Below are positions 45,841 through 58,727 of a stretch of DNA of 64,000 nucleotides, piece after piece. Made by a program: the position numbers and the translations under genes. Below the pieces are notes generated by a model. That model ran no database searches, was not told the DNA's origin, and saw nothing but the letters and a program-made list of their open reading frames with translations. The DNA lies in contig NC_090723.1 in the NCBI RefSeq assembly GCF_040954835.1, forward strand, positions 1,002,001 through 1,066,000. Direction: 5' to 3'. Each line of letters starts with the position of its first letter. The stretch's first letter is position 1. This DNA is from Lepisosteus oculatus. Its lineage: Eukaryota > Chordata > Actinopteri > Semionotiformes > Lepisosteidae.

Positions 45841-47984
45841 TTATCAGCATTAAGCAGGAACTACACTGTCATGTCTCTTATCTAACTGTACTGTTCCCTG
45901 AACTCCACAAGCGCAGATTAGATTACAGATCAGATCAACTCGTATACAGACATGGTTTGAACCTTTAAATTCCAGGAGCTGAATGATAAAGCCAACACAT
46001 GCATATCATAAAGGTCTGTGATGTATGATCATAAGAATATAAGAAAAGCCATAGATGAGAGACCATCTAGCTATTTCTTGAGAGAGAAAAAAGGATCACC
46101 TTACAAAAAATCGGGTTCCATATTCTCACATTGTGCAGAAGTACCTTGTGTTCTCACTTTGAAATGCACTTCCACACAGTTTTCACTTGTGTTCTCTAAT
46201 TTGTTTCCTCATTGATTTTTAAAAAAGGTTTCACTTTGTCAGTTTCATTCAGTCACATGTTTGAGAACCAAAAGAAATTGAACCTTTTGTGTTTTTAAAA
46301 ATGACTAATTATGAGTTAACCTAGCCCATACTACCAACCTTGTACAAGAGGCATAAGCAACAAACACACATCCTCCAAACATGCAAAACATCCACCTATC
46401 TACCTCTCACAGCACAAGGGACATGGGATCACGTAGTACTGAGGCATCGAATGCGAGACTGGTGGTTTCTGAATCCCTAGTATTGCTGCTCAAACTGATA
46501 AAAAATCCAGGAAAGTACTGTATTGGCAAATTAAACTATGGGAGAACTTCAATCCAGCAGCAAACGCTCTCTTGTACAGCTTTTATTTAAACTTAGTCAT
46601 TCTCCTTGGGGTGAATGAGTGTCTTTCCAGTAAGGAACAGGAAGACAGCAAACACGGCATCACGGACTGCCCCTCACAAGATTCTGAACGAATGAATAAC
46701 CCGTGTAAATCTTAACCAGGGGTTTGTATCAAGTAACCTTCACGCGCTCACACCCTAATAATTAACCTCAGTAAAAGTTGTTGGGAAACGTAAAATCAGA
46801 AGGCGTGTTACAATGAGTTCCTTCACTGCTACACCATTCTGCATTTCATTAGTTGATTCGGTAAAAAGAATATATGATTTTGTTGGGCTGACAATTGTAT
46901 CCAAAGTGACATGCGTTTTCTCTTACTAGTGAATTGTACAAGTTTAGCATTCGTCGGTTTAAGTTATACGGTTTTACCTTATAACTTACTGCTTCCCCAA
47001 ATAGAATAAAAGACGAAAATGATGCGTCGTTATAAAAGCTTACCACCCCCGTGTCTAATACCCTCTAAACACACCGTGCGTCTCATACACAGAACGCTTG
47101 TGATGTAAATAGCAGATCCAGTAATATTCGGTTAAATATTTTTAGTTTCGGCATTTCGGCTCAAAACCTTGCTGTCTGAGACCACACAACATCAAAATGG
47201 TTTTATTACGCATTTAGCAATGGGCGATGATAATCCTTTGAATATCACAATACAGGACACCGGTTGTATTCAGTGGAATACGTGTAGTTCACTCATCCAC
47301 AGGGTCGCATACGATATTTTCATTAAAAAATAAATAAAATTCTCAACATATAAAACGTCCAACACCATGCTCTAAATATTACGGTAAAAAACCTAAATCT
47401 GTAAAACATTTTAACCTTCTCTCGTGAGACACGTGCCGCACGCTCAGGCAACTTTGCATTGATCACATTGTATTTTGGGGTAGTTTTGTGTTCGAACACA
47501 ATGGTACTCATCTGTGGTGATTAACACATACTGTTACAAACAGAATATAATCTTTTATACTGTACATAATTTATGTTTTTTGGCTACCTGCATGTAACGC
47601 TCTGTACATTGTACGTTGCAATACCACCTGCCAGCTCTAAATCATGTGTAACTCTTTTTGAAGTCCCTTTGCAACTTCTGCACAATGAGCTTGTCGTCTT
47701 TTTTTTTGTTTGGTATCCTATCTGAACATTATTAATTTACAACTTATACACAAACCTTGACCATTGATAGAAATTAAGAAGAGAAGAATTGAAATCACCG
47801 GATGTTATGTGAAAATTGCACCGTGGACCAGAACGAAGTCTGTTCGAACATGATGTTCAAATAAGAAAAAGACATCGCTGATCTAGGAGCCAGAGAAGAT
47901 ACAGCAGGTGCGTTCCTGGATGTCCAGCACTGACAGGCTGAAAGCACGTTTTTAATCTTGTATAGAGGCTGCAGGGAACCTGAA

Positions 47985-48112
47985 TCTGACAATTAGACAT
48001 CCTCAAAGGCCTTAAACTTAAATCTACCGAGCTTCCTAATAGTGAAGCACAAACCAGACGACACAAATGGAAATTGTGCGGAAGAGCATTTAAACCCCAT
48101 TAAGTATGCTGG
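47985..48112 (+). repeat. LINE remnant, CR1/L2-like
   Basis: 'gaagcacaaaccagacgaca' then 'caaatggaaattgtgcggaa' matches the family block 'AACCAGAGGACACAAATGGA' that precedes the conserved '..WNxLP' end. The rest is lost. Confidence 0.6.
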
Positions 48113-49899
48113 GTATTTCTTTCACTCTTAAGGTTATGCATAGTTTACCTTAAGTAATTGTGATAAAACTTTTCACGATTTTGCTTAATGACAAGCTTAT
48201 TTAACTCTAACACTATTTTAACTGTATTAATAACAGTCAAAGGTATTATAATAGTACCAGACACTATTTGTAGGCTTCATATGTGTGTACATTGTATTTC
48301 CTGATTATGTCTAAGATGTTTGAGTTTTGCACGGCAGTGTAAATAAATAATATTTATTTTAACTTTCAGTAAATCCGAAATTAAATTTTAGATTTATTTA
48401 ATTGGTTTGCATCATTTACTCATTTAAACGTCTTGCTTATTTCTTATGACTGTCACAAAGTACAGTACTTTAAATTGCATTTCCATAGTTGAATTTAAAA
48501 CAACTATTAACATAGCAGATTGAAAGTCGGAATAAGACTAAATTATACAATTAGTGAGTGGACAGGTCTTTAAGCGAGATATAAAAAAGGTGACAGCTGC
48601 AGAGACTCAAATGGATTAAGGCAGCGAGACAGTCTTGCACACAAGAAGGCTCTATTGCCCACCTCGTGTTTTAACAGTAAAAAAGAGGCCAAAAAAAAGA
48701 AAGTCAGTTCTGTTCTGGTGTTACAGTAGAAGCCAGTGCAAATTACAGTGGATGGGAGTTATATCCTGATTCAGAGGACCTCCTATGAGCAAGTTGTGGA
48801 CATAGTGAAGCCAGTCTGGTACCTTAGAAGACAGCCCTGTGAGCGAGGAGTTACAGTTTTCCAGTCTTAATTAATTTTTTATTGTACTGGATTTTGTCAG
48901 GTGAGTGAAGTGCAAACAATTTCTCGTTTATTGTACCCATCAGGAGATCCTTTTACGCGGGAAGTTATCTGACCGCACGACCCGGAGTCCGGAGTCTTGA
49001 CCACTGTTTCAGGCCACTGAAACATCAGCAGTAGAAGAAGAAACCAGGGTACGAGCACAATGACGCAGGTGGAAGATTATTTCACTGACATTCCCGACAG
49101 CACACGTCAAAAGTCACAGGATATACCGAATTCTTTTCGGAAACGATTTAACACTTATTTTTTCAGATTTTGATTATTAAAATGTATTATTTTGGTTGGG
49201 GTATTTTTTGGACGAATTAGAATTCGCACTGTAGCATTATATACCCTCTGAGTTGTAGTCGTCATTGAAATGGACAGCCGAAACTTTGTTGAGAGTTGTC
49301 CACGAGTTTCTAAAAAGCTACAGATACTAACTCCACGTATTTGATGAAAAATATCGTTTGCGATATTTTTACATCTGATCATTAAAAAGGGAACCTCTAG
49401 GATCACTATATGCTTTCATACCTTACAGCTTTTACATCCCGTTTCAATTAGCTTTTTAACTAATCATAAATGCGTATTTTTCAGGGCTATAACAGTTAAA
49501 ACATTGTTTTGTTTTTAACGAAGAACCCCAGGCATCTTGCCTGATAAGCGTTATAGTGAGCCCATATTATAATTATAATTATAATACTAATACTAATTAT
49601 GCTTGGTTAAATGTCTATAGCTTTACTAAAATATTAAATTAAAAAATAAAAAGAACAATTAACTCGTTTTCCATGCAGTCATAGCCTTCGCTATTTAAGG
49701 TTAACCTGTTGAACGTCACTAGTTTATTATTGACTCTTATGGTAATATTCAACACGAATTTAAAAAGCTCCCTTTGACACAGTTCTGTGTCGACCTCTCT
49801 TGAATTAAAAAAAAATGTTGTTTTCTTCTCATTTAAAGGATGCATATTGAATCTCATTTTCTAAAACGGCTACAGTACATTGCCTCCAGTGTGGAGACA

Positions 49900-50170
49900 G
49901 AGCTGCGCCGGTTGCGCTTCCAGGTCCCGCCCCAGCGAGGTGTGGCCACTCTATAACCGCTAGGAACCCGCTGAGGCCAGCAGACAGAAACACCTGGGTC
50001 AGTGCGCCGGAACTCCGCAGAAACTTTCGAGAGACGTGAAACCCGAAGAGTCCCAGAGACCACCTTTCAGCCTCTCGAGTCCCGAAGGTTTTTGTTTTCG
50101 CTCCATTGAACGCAAACATCTAAGGAGCGGCGGTGATTTGTGCGTCTCGTCGTTTTGCCAGGCTGTGAAA
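49900..50170 (+). promoter_or_regulatory. Promoter and leader of the 50-kb gene
   Basis: GC-rich block with a GC box (CCCGCCCC, 49926-49933) and a TATA-like element (CTATAAC, 49951-49957) at proper spacing, so a start near 49980 is likely. The leader up to 50170 is GC-rich. No in-frame ATG precedes the one at 50171 within it. Confidence 0.6.
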
Positions 50171-50249
50171 ATGATTCGGCTTCAGCATCTTGTCTTGTGT
50201 TGGCTCGTAACCACGTCGTTGGCACAGACGGACACTACAACTGAAACGG
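50171..50249 (+). CDS. First coding exon of an unidentified secreted or membrane protein
   Basis: ATG with A at -3 (gtgaaaATGA) opens 26 codons plus one base before a strong donor (ACGG|GTAAGATCC), phase 1. The peptide is MIRLQHLVLCWLVTTSLA|Q followed by TDTTTETG: a basic start, a hydrophobic core and a small-residue cleavage site at Ala18, i.e. a clear signal peptide, then a Thr-rich start of the mature chain as in mucin-like ectodomains. A phase-1 first intron is typical of genes with extracellular modules. I do not recognise the gene. PTPRC (CD45) has this shape and lies in the human ZNF281 neighbourhood, but nothing in these 26 residues proves it. The next exon was not found in the 13.7 kb that follow. 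Confidence 0.7.
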
Positions 50250-53200
50250 GTAAGATCCTTACTTCTGGCTATTGATGTGTAGCTTGGAAAACAGCGAGAC
50301 AGCTGTGAAAGACCCTTTATCTGACAAATCAACCTAAAAGTACAATTTATCTGATATTCATTTATCAGTAAGTGCAGTACATAGGGCCCCCGAGCAATGA
50401 TTATTCTAGCCAGCTGGGCATTATATAAGCATAACTACTGTTACCCCGATGTTGCTGTGCAGTAAATGTATTTGAAGACCATTACACTATTTCCATTTAT
50501 TCCATTTGTGTTGAATGGTTTAAAAAATGTGCCGAAGGTTCTCTCCTGAATACATAACGCTCCCTTGAAGGCTGTTTTGTAAGCTCTTTTTCGGAATATT
50601 GTTGGAGTGACTCATTGCCGTTTTCATAGCAACGGCAACACTTGTCAGTGATTCACTTAATCGGAGCGAAAAAAAAAAGGGTTTCTCCAGCGATACATCC
50701 AGAATAGAATATATATATATATCCACAACAGTTTAATACCTCGAATTCTAAAAATCGCATGTCAGGAGTTCTGGGACTGATGAGGGGGGATATATCTAAC
50801 ATTCGTGCTGATGGAAAGTTGCATGAACTAACAGCGCTTTGAAGTGGCAGAAAACCACCACCCAAGATAACGGGAGTTTTCCACAGAGCCGGCGGTTCAG
50901 CCCGCGACAGAGTTGTTCCCTGTTTCCTGCAATATCCAGACCAAACTAATGGGCTTAGCACTCACTGAGCCATATACCCCAGAATAGAAAGAAGGTCAAA
51001 ACCTGACGCGGGTCAACCAAGAGGAAAAACGTTTCTTGAAGCGATAACGCTCCCCGAGGTCTAGGTGATGATTTTGCAGGAGCGCGTCTTTGGATCTGAT
51101 GAGAAAGTTGAATTAAGATTAATAAGCGTTCGGTTCCGGCGTAAATGTTCAAGGGCGACTTTGTTATTTTGAAATTCAAAATGTTTAACATTGCCTAGAG
51201 AACAGTCGATCCTGGTCGGTCCCAGGCGTACGCGTTGTCTCCGCAGAGCAAAACGGTGTGAATCAGGAAGCAGACGCAGGACTCGACAGGGAGCCGGGGA
51301 CAGATTTCAGAGCGACTCAATCATGATTGAAAGTGCCGTAAAACAAACTTCTCCTCCCCCCGCAAACAAACCGCGTTGCACTTATATTCTGTAAAACAGT
51401 TCTGTTCTGTACAAATGCTTTGCCCGTAACTGTGTAATACATCATGTCAAAAGAGCTAGTGATAACTCGATGTGTAAACTGTCAATTTGCCTCAGAAAGC
51501 TTCCGCCCTCTACCGCATGTCATCTTTCCACGAAAGCGTCAGCGTCAGGCCCTGTCTGATGCTTAGAGGGAAGCTGCAGGATACGGTAGCTTCTCAGTGT
51601 TATGTTTAGTGTATGCAGGGGTCACAGGCTGCTCATTGTAATATGGCACAACTCACTGACTGCTTACGTTTATTCATGAGTGTCGACATACCAGTCTAGT
51701 TTAGTATAGCTCATCAAATCGTGTCGACTTCTGAGCCCAGAAGTACGGGCCTTCCGTGGCACAAAATGCTCACACTTTATCCAGCGTACTATTTTTGTCC
51801 CAGAGAGGTATAAACGCAGGGACTACACGTCTCAAGGTGTTGGGTGCTGTAGGGCGACGCAAGGACAACAGGTCCATTACAGCGAAGCGAAATTGCGAAT
51901 AGATTAGAATATATAAGGGTCAGTGTTATCGAGGTGTAAAATACGTAATATGTATACCTTTGGTGTGTTCTCCTTGCATATCAGTATTAGTATAGTTAAA
52001 TCTTTGGAGAGTATTGCGCAACGCGCCCATCAAAGAGGAGAAACATTTGTACTGTAGTTAATGATTAGTTACGCTTAACTCCTTCAGAAGGTACTTGACG
52101 AAGACTAGACGAGTTCCACAGTTTGGAATTTAGGAAGCGCAATGGCACAGTCGTGTCATTAATGGACACAAAAGGCAGGGGATGTCGCAACTTTCCGGCT
52201 CAATTTATCTTTTCATAATTGAGGTTCTATTTTAAGTTTATCACTATCTTTAGCGAAATATGTATGTCATATTTCTCACAATAACAGAAGGAATAATTAA
52301 TTGATATATAGCCCAATTTTGTTTAGAAGTTTAGAAGTGTAGAAGACTTAACAAGAAGAATTCATTGAAATGTATTTTCATATAGTTTTTAACGAAATAC
52401 TACCTGTTTCGTTAGCAGGTGACTGTTTAAAGGCTTGCGCTTAACTTTTGTTGGTAAGTCAGACCTTTTCTACAAACAAGACCTCAAGTGTCGCCCATCA
52501 TACTGCCCTATTTTTTAAAAATAATTAGGCCCAGGTTGACATAAAACTGACTCATTAAATTCAAAAGACTTCTCTAGCTGCGTCGCAAAATAGTTAAAAC
52601 GTCGGTGTTAATTTCTTCCCGATTACAGCTCTTTGACAGCTGGTGCGTGGAACCAGTCCAGAGAACACATGCTAATTAATCACATCACGTCGTTTGAAGA
52701 GTCTAAGAAACGACGGAAAAAGGGCGACAGTTAATATTTGCACAGATTCTGCGAATCTATAGGAAGCCCGAGGCTCACTTGTAAAATCTTTTCAGGAGTC
52801 ACGTGAAATGTGAGCCCGGAGAAAGGAGGGTTTCGGTTCTGATACCTGGCCCCTGAGGAGCTGCTGGCTCTTGATCTGAGAAAGTCATGTCGTCACCTGA
52901 GGAGTTCAGTGTTGTCTCGGAAATGCGATATGCACTGGAATCCCGCATGCACGAATGGTCTATACCAGTGGGAAACGGCTTGTGTAAGAGGAGAAGGAGG
53001 AAATTATACAGGTAGCGGATCCTCACTCGATGGGTTCCCATCGTTAAGATTGAAAAAGGATTGAATACTAAGAGATGACGTTCTTTTGTGCGAGAAGAAT
53101 TTAATCCTAATTTGCATTTTAAAAAGGCTGCACAAGAGTGCTCGCCTGATGCTTCTCATAGAAACGGCTTCTATTAAATAACACTGATAGTCCATTACGC

Positions 53201-54534
53201 CTACCTTTCACTGAGTCAGGCTGTCGTGGAGGAGCGAGCTAAATTATTGGAAGCTCAGGAAGAAAGTGTCCTGTTTTGTGTTTTAAACCGCCCCTTTAAG
53301 GTGTGATTACAAACAAAAGCCAGCTCCTAGAGAGGAGATGCGATTGCTCTCACACATCTCACACATAAGAGACCATAAACACTTGGAGATCGGGCTTTCA
53401 ACAGCCTTTTTGGAACAAAGGAGTTTTATTTACACAGAGTAGGGAACAAGGAAGATGGCTCCATTGGGCAGGCCAGCACTTTCTTGTGGGGGTACTGCGA
53501 TGGTGGCTCAGATCGAATGATTGACCCATCGATTGAATAACAAGATAAAAGGGATGCCACAAGCAAATACTGCCAGCATTTGGTTGGAATGGCAGGTGCT
53601 ATGGACAGCACATGCAGTTTGAACCCTTTTCCTCTGTAGATGGTGTTTGGCTGCAGGTTTAATTTTCTCCTGCAAGCTGGCTGATGACAAGGGTCTCTCT
53701 AGTCCTGAGCAAAGGAGGTAGCAAGCGAACTTCGTCACTGCTTCATGCTCAGCGATGAAGGAGGTGGCTAGGGGCTCAGGTGGAAGTAAAAACAGATGTG
53801 ATTAGGATTGGAAACAGGAGGTGCTCTTTTGGAAAAAGGCTAGTGGGATGTCTGAAACAAACTCCCCGGTTTGTTTCAGTTGAAGCTGACTCCTCTGCTT
53901 TATACAGTAGCTCTTCTCTCTGCATGTTGCCTGAGTGAATTCGCTCACTGAATGTCAGCAGCTGCCTCTGAAACAGCAGAGCAGTGCTGAGCTGGCAGTC
54001 TTCCTCCACATGCAGTGGGATTACTGTGTGCCTCAGGAGGGGTAAGCTTGTTCTGTAACCGGGAAGTACATGGAGATGACCACAGATTTAATAGGATATT
54101 ATAGAGTCGCCTCGGCAAACACAGGATTTTAGCAGGTGCCATCTGTTACCTGGCATTAAGTCCGCATTACAAAGGACGGCAGATAAGCAGGTCTTATTTG
54201 CTCTGCAACAGAGTGCAAGGTAATTATAATATGTACATTTTACTAAAGGCTTACTATTCACTTTTCAAAACAGCAATGCTTTTAAACACTGATCCTCAAG
54301 TACCTCTGCATCTGCTGGCTTTTACTCAAACTGAGCTCTGGATTACTCAGTCGAACCCTGAAACTAATAATGTGCTTAATTAGAGCTGGTTTAAAATTTG
54401 CTCTTAATAGTAAGTTATTTAAATTGTCCTGCCTAGTGGCTAACAGGGAGTTGGAGTTGCAGTCGCTGAGAACAAGGAGCCCAAGTTTATACGAGGGCTG
54501 AAGCACAAAGAGGGTCAGTCAGTGGTTCAGGTTG

Positions 54535-54610
54535 ACACAGAGAAATTCAGTGCCAGGCTCAGGACTTGAATTAGAGAACTCCTGGTAGCAAGACCTCTAT
54601 CTCAACCACC
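54535..54610 (-). repeat. tRNA-like SINE head fragment
   Basis: 'ggacttgaattagagaactc' then 'ctatctcaaccaccggccca' resembles a reversed degenerate tRNA with B-box and A-box. Short and uncertain. Confidence 0.35.
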
Positions 54611-55032
54611 GGCCCACGTAGCTGCTCTCTGTAACTTTTGAAGAGTTTTGACTAACATTTTCTTTTGTGTTGTTAACTGGAGTGGCCAACCCTGGACTGG
54701 AAGAGTTACACTTTGGCAGCTTGGAGAATTTTATTAAGGAATGTCCAACTCTTAAGTGACTATAAGGGGACTTTATTAATAGCATATTCAGAATCCTTAA
54801 CAACGCCATTTCCATGGAATTCTTCAGACACAACTGTGAAACACAAACCTGAGTGCACCAGTGGAAACTATGGGAGGGGGGTGTATTGGAGAGAAGGAGA
54901 CAGTTTTCAAACAAAGGGATGTGGATTTTAAAACAATTCTAGGGCCTGCTCCAGAGGTTCACTTCAGGCCCATGGAGAAAGGCAAAATTAAGAAACACCA
55001 GTGAAGCCTAGTCAATAAGTGTTTCAGAGGTA

Positions 55033-55155
55033 GGAGGAAACATGAGCACCTGATGGAAGCCAAGTGAATGTGAGATTAACATGCAGACTCCTCACAGACA
55101 GCCGCCAAAGACCAGAATCTCACTCGGGAGCCTGTGGGGGATGTTAGACATCATG
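55033..55155 (-). repeat. V-SINE-like retroposon, 5' half
   Basis: Reverse copy of head and central block only ('gaggaaacatgagcacctga', 'attaacatgcagactcctca', 'cagaatctcactcgggagcc'). Confidence 0.65.
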
Positions 55156-58100
55156 TTGCCCTTGTTGTCAAAGAAAGAATCACGAACACCCTGCGGCTCT
55201 GAAAAACCATGAATAAATGAATATACATTGATCAGAAAACTGGTATTTTAAACCCTCCGGATGGTCTCACTCAAGGACCAGGATTGATGAAAGTATATAT
55301 TCTCTCTTTTACAGTACAGTAAAAGAGACTATTCGTTATGTATTCTAACGTGTTATATTGTGTTAGGCAGAAACATCTTTGGGGATATTAGGTGGCAGCA
55401 TTACTCAACTGAACTCATTAGAAACAAAATGTCAAATAAAACAACTTGCAAACCAGACTTTGTTTTTTATGTACTGCAAATTATGTCTTCAGTCTTTATG
55501 ATTGATTCTAATTCTGATGTATTTCTGAAATAAAATACCACAAACATGCACTCCATAAAGCAAACGTGAAAAAGTAAGGAGCCATTTAGACGAAAGGAGA
55601 GTCTAACGCCTAAATCAAGCCAAGGGCTGTGGATCACTGATCCTGTCTGTCAGTCCTGAAGGCTGGGCAGTCTGGTTCCTGTTCATCAGCACCTGTCTTG
55701 AATGGCATCCAGACCTCCTGATAGGAATAACCTTGCCTCCTGGATCCTGCGGAGACTTAACAGACCTGAGCGCCGCATTGTTGCACCCTTATCTGTCATG
55801 TGGGCAGTACAAACAGCCACAGGAGGCCATTGCTTCCAGGGGCCCTCTTTTAGACAGCCAGGGTGCCCTCCAGCAGAGTGTTTCAGCCACTGTCCTTGGT
55901 GGGGCTCCTTGCTTCAAGCATGAAATGGGGAATCCCCCTTTTTCCTTATGGAACAGCTGCAGAACTTGGTGTACGGTCTGCAGCTGCACCTGCTGGCCTG
56001 ACAAACATGTCTCTGGAAAGGGGATGCATTTTGTAAACATCAGTATTAAGAGACTTTGAAAAACACAACTTTTGGTTTCGATGATTTCATTAGATAAAGT
56101 TAATCGAGGAAAAATAAAAAAAACCGGAACTTGGTTTAATGCTTCTGGTTCACAGGGAACTTTCAATAAAACACAATAACAGAAGTACCTTTTTATTTAT
56201 GACACAAAAGATATTCACTAACATGGTGTTTGTGTCACCACTTAGGATATATGTTAGAATCATGAAAAAAAAAGCATGCACAACTGCTAACCGAAAGTGT
56301 AGGCTACTACTACTATGTAGGTGATGAAGGAAGTTAATGTCTTTAAGCCTGGTTGGAGAGAGACATCAGCCGGTTATCTTTGATGTTTGACTATAAAAAT
56401 ATAGCCTCCAGCCATTCCTAGAAACAAAGGAAATGGAACTTCTGCTTAATGACATCCTGTAACAGTATCTCTAACTACTGCCAAAATTAACATCAGGGTG
56501 GACATGCAGAGAGTGCACCACAGCCCAGCCTGGATGAGGGGCTATCTGGGGGGGGTGAGTGATTCCTGAGGCCGATTCCTGGACTGGCCTCTCCCCGGAA
56601 ACTGAAAACTCCATGACTCTGCCTGCCCCGAGTTTAAAACACACCGCTGGGACCAGGAAGGGAGAAGGAGAAACCACTGAAGTATGTGAGGCGGGCACAC
56701 AGTAACAAGTTCTGCCTGAGCCCATGCCCACTTTGAGATGGCACTGATTAGTTTCCACAATACCCCATTTTAAAAGCCAGAAGTAAATCTACTGATGGCT
56801 GTTCTGCTTTAACAGTTTCAGATGGCTGAACTGCCTCTTGTCTGATGGTTCATGTGATTGATTCATGTTCCTCTGAGGTGGAGAACAATGCGCTTTTACG
56901 TGGGACTGAAAATGTCACCTACAGTTTCTGTTACTGTAGTAGGTTTTACAGCAAAGCCCACAGCCAAAAAAAACAAAAAGTAGAAAAGAAGATAAATGTA
57001 ATTTTACAAATACAGATGCAAGGTCAAAGCACTTAACCTATTAGCAGTAGGCGTGAGTGGGTTTATTTTGTACTTATGATAAGAGTAATGTTTAACCCCG
57101 CCGCGAGTTTAAAGGACTGTATTTTCAGTCTTTCCTAGCCTCACCTTGAGTTGTCCTAATGACTGCACATTGAAGTCTTTTTTCTATAAGCTGTTTTTCT
57201 AAAACTATTGATCTATTGCAACACTTTAGTGTTGGTGACAACTGGCCCTGGTTGGGTTCTAATGGAACCACTATAACGTTGATTTGCTGTCTGGACACTG
57301 GTCACAAAAGACCTAAGTTCTCCCAGCAAACAACTTTGGAAAACACCTTCTCGAAGGCAATTGTCAAGAAGGTTAAGGACGAAGACGTATACAGATGCAC
57401 ATTCTGTTAAAAACTAAAATGAAGAAATTCTTGTGCCAAAAAATCCGGAGTATTCGGAGTGTGGAACAGTGGAGAGATTGCTCATTGTTCCCAAAGAGCA
57501 ATAACAACCAGAGGGGGGACTTGTAAGCTCAGAGAATAAGCCTTTATCTTCCTTGATGAACAGAAGGATCTTGATCTTTGTGAATAAAACCAAGTATTTT
57601 AATGTAGAAGTGTTACCCTTTAACAAGGGAATTGATTTCAAGGTGTTGAGGTCTTGTCTGCAATACCCTTAGGCCACATCCCCAGAGTGGTCAATATAAT
57701 CTGATTTATCCACATGGTAGTTTTTTATCGTTTCCCACAAATAAAACTAATACAGGCACACCTGTGACTACCAGTGCAATTTTAAAAAGCTTCTAATAAA
57801 CCTTTACATGCTTGCCATAATAGTCCACTGAATGTTTCAGAGCAACCCAACATCTCTTTGTGTAATGAACCGTTAATGTATTATTTACTTAGCCTTGACA
57901 CAAAGTTTACTTGGGCTAACAGTCTTACTGCTAAGAACAAAAGCCAGGTAATTTAACTGCGGGTGTTTAAGTAACTAGCCCTAATCCCATGCCTGTTGCA
58001 ATGGAACACTTTTTGCTGCCTTTCACTCTACCTGAGTTGATGAAGAGACACTGGTGGTTTCACCCCAGTACCAGACATGCCCTCCTCACATTTTTATCTA

Positions 58101-58617
58101 ACTTGGCTGTAGCAAAAACCACAAGACTTAAGAGTTTCTCCTGGGCTAGAGGTGGAAGCCACTGGCCCACTGTGTGACCTATTGTGAACCAGGCAGAGGG
58201 CCTACACTGTGCAGAGATTACCTGAGTTCTAGATAAGCTGTTTTACAACACTTACAGTTGTGACTGACAGTGGTGTGTTTGACTCTCTAGTTGTGGTCCA
58301 CAGATGTCTGGTTGATTGGTTCTGTGTAAAGGAGTGTAGACTTGACCTAGGAAATAGGAAATTCAGCCTGGAACAGCAGTGCATTGGCAGAAGCAGAGAA
58401 TTACTAGAGCTGATCCTATCTGATTTGAATATATGACATTTTTAGATATGGTCTAAATTTAGTATCTTATATGATTCATTGCAGATCAAACAATAGAAAT
58501 ATTGGAAACTGAGCATGACTCGAACTGTTAAGTCCTCTTAAGCTGTTTTTATGTCTTATCTAGCCTGTTTTTATTATTTTTTTCCCTAAAAAGTAGCTGT
58601 ATATTTTAAATGCTAAT

Positions 58618-58727
58618 TGGTGTCCTGTCCTGGGTATATTTCTCCTTGCGCTTGTTGCTTGCTGACATAGGCATCCACTCCCCTGTGACCCTGTGTTGGA
58701 TAAAGAGGTAAGAAAGTGAATGGATGT
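58618..58727 (+). repeat. V-SINE-like retroposon, 3' part
   Basis: 'ggtgtcctgtcctgggtata', 'cgcttgttgcttgctgacat', 'gttggataaagaggtaagaa': tail only, 5' truncated. Confidence 0.8.

Larger units (their letters stand above)
33061..49890. other. Intergenic region after znf281
   Basis: About 16.8 kb with no gene I can support. It holds the repeats and candidate regulatory sites listed separately and two weak exon-like segments (36944-37117 and 44519-44665). Stretches 33.6-34.5, 37.2-38.0, 39.1-40.4, 41.5-44.4 and 46.0-47.9 kb show nothing I can name. An AT-rich near-palindromic patch lies at about 43577-43650. Confidence 0.65.

Noticed and set aside
50171..50249. Calling this exon PTPRC
   Set aside because: Signal peptide plus Thr-rich start fits, and PTPRC lies near ZNF281 in human, but 26 residues with no diagnostic motif do not identify a gene.
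55733..56166. Overlapping 108- and 125-codon frames on opposite strands
   Set aside because: Mutually overlapping, no domain recognised and no good splice borders. Possibly an unrecognised old repeat.
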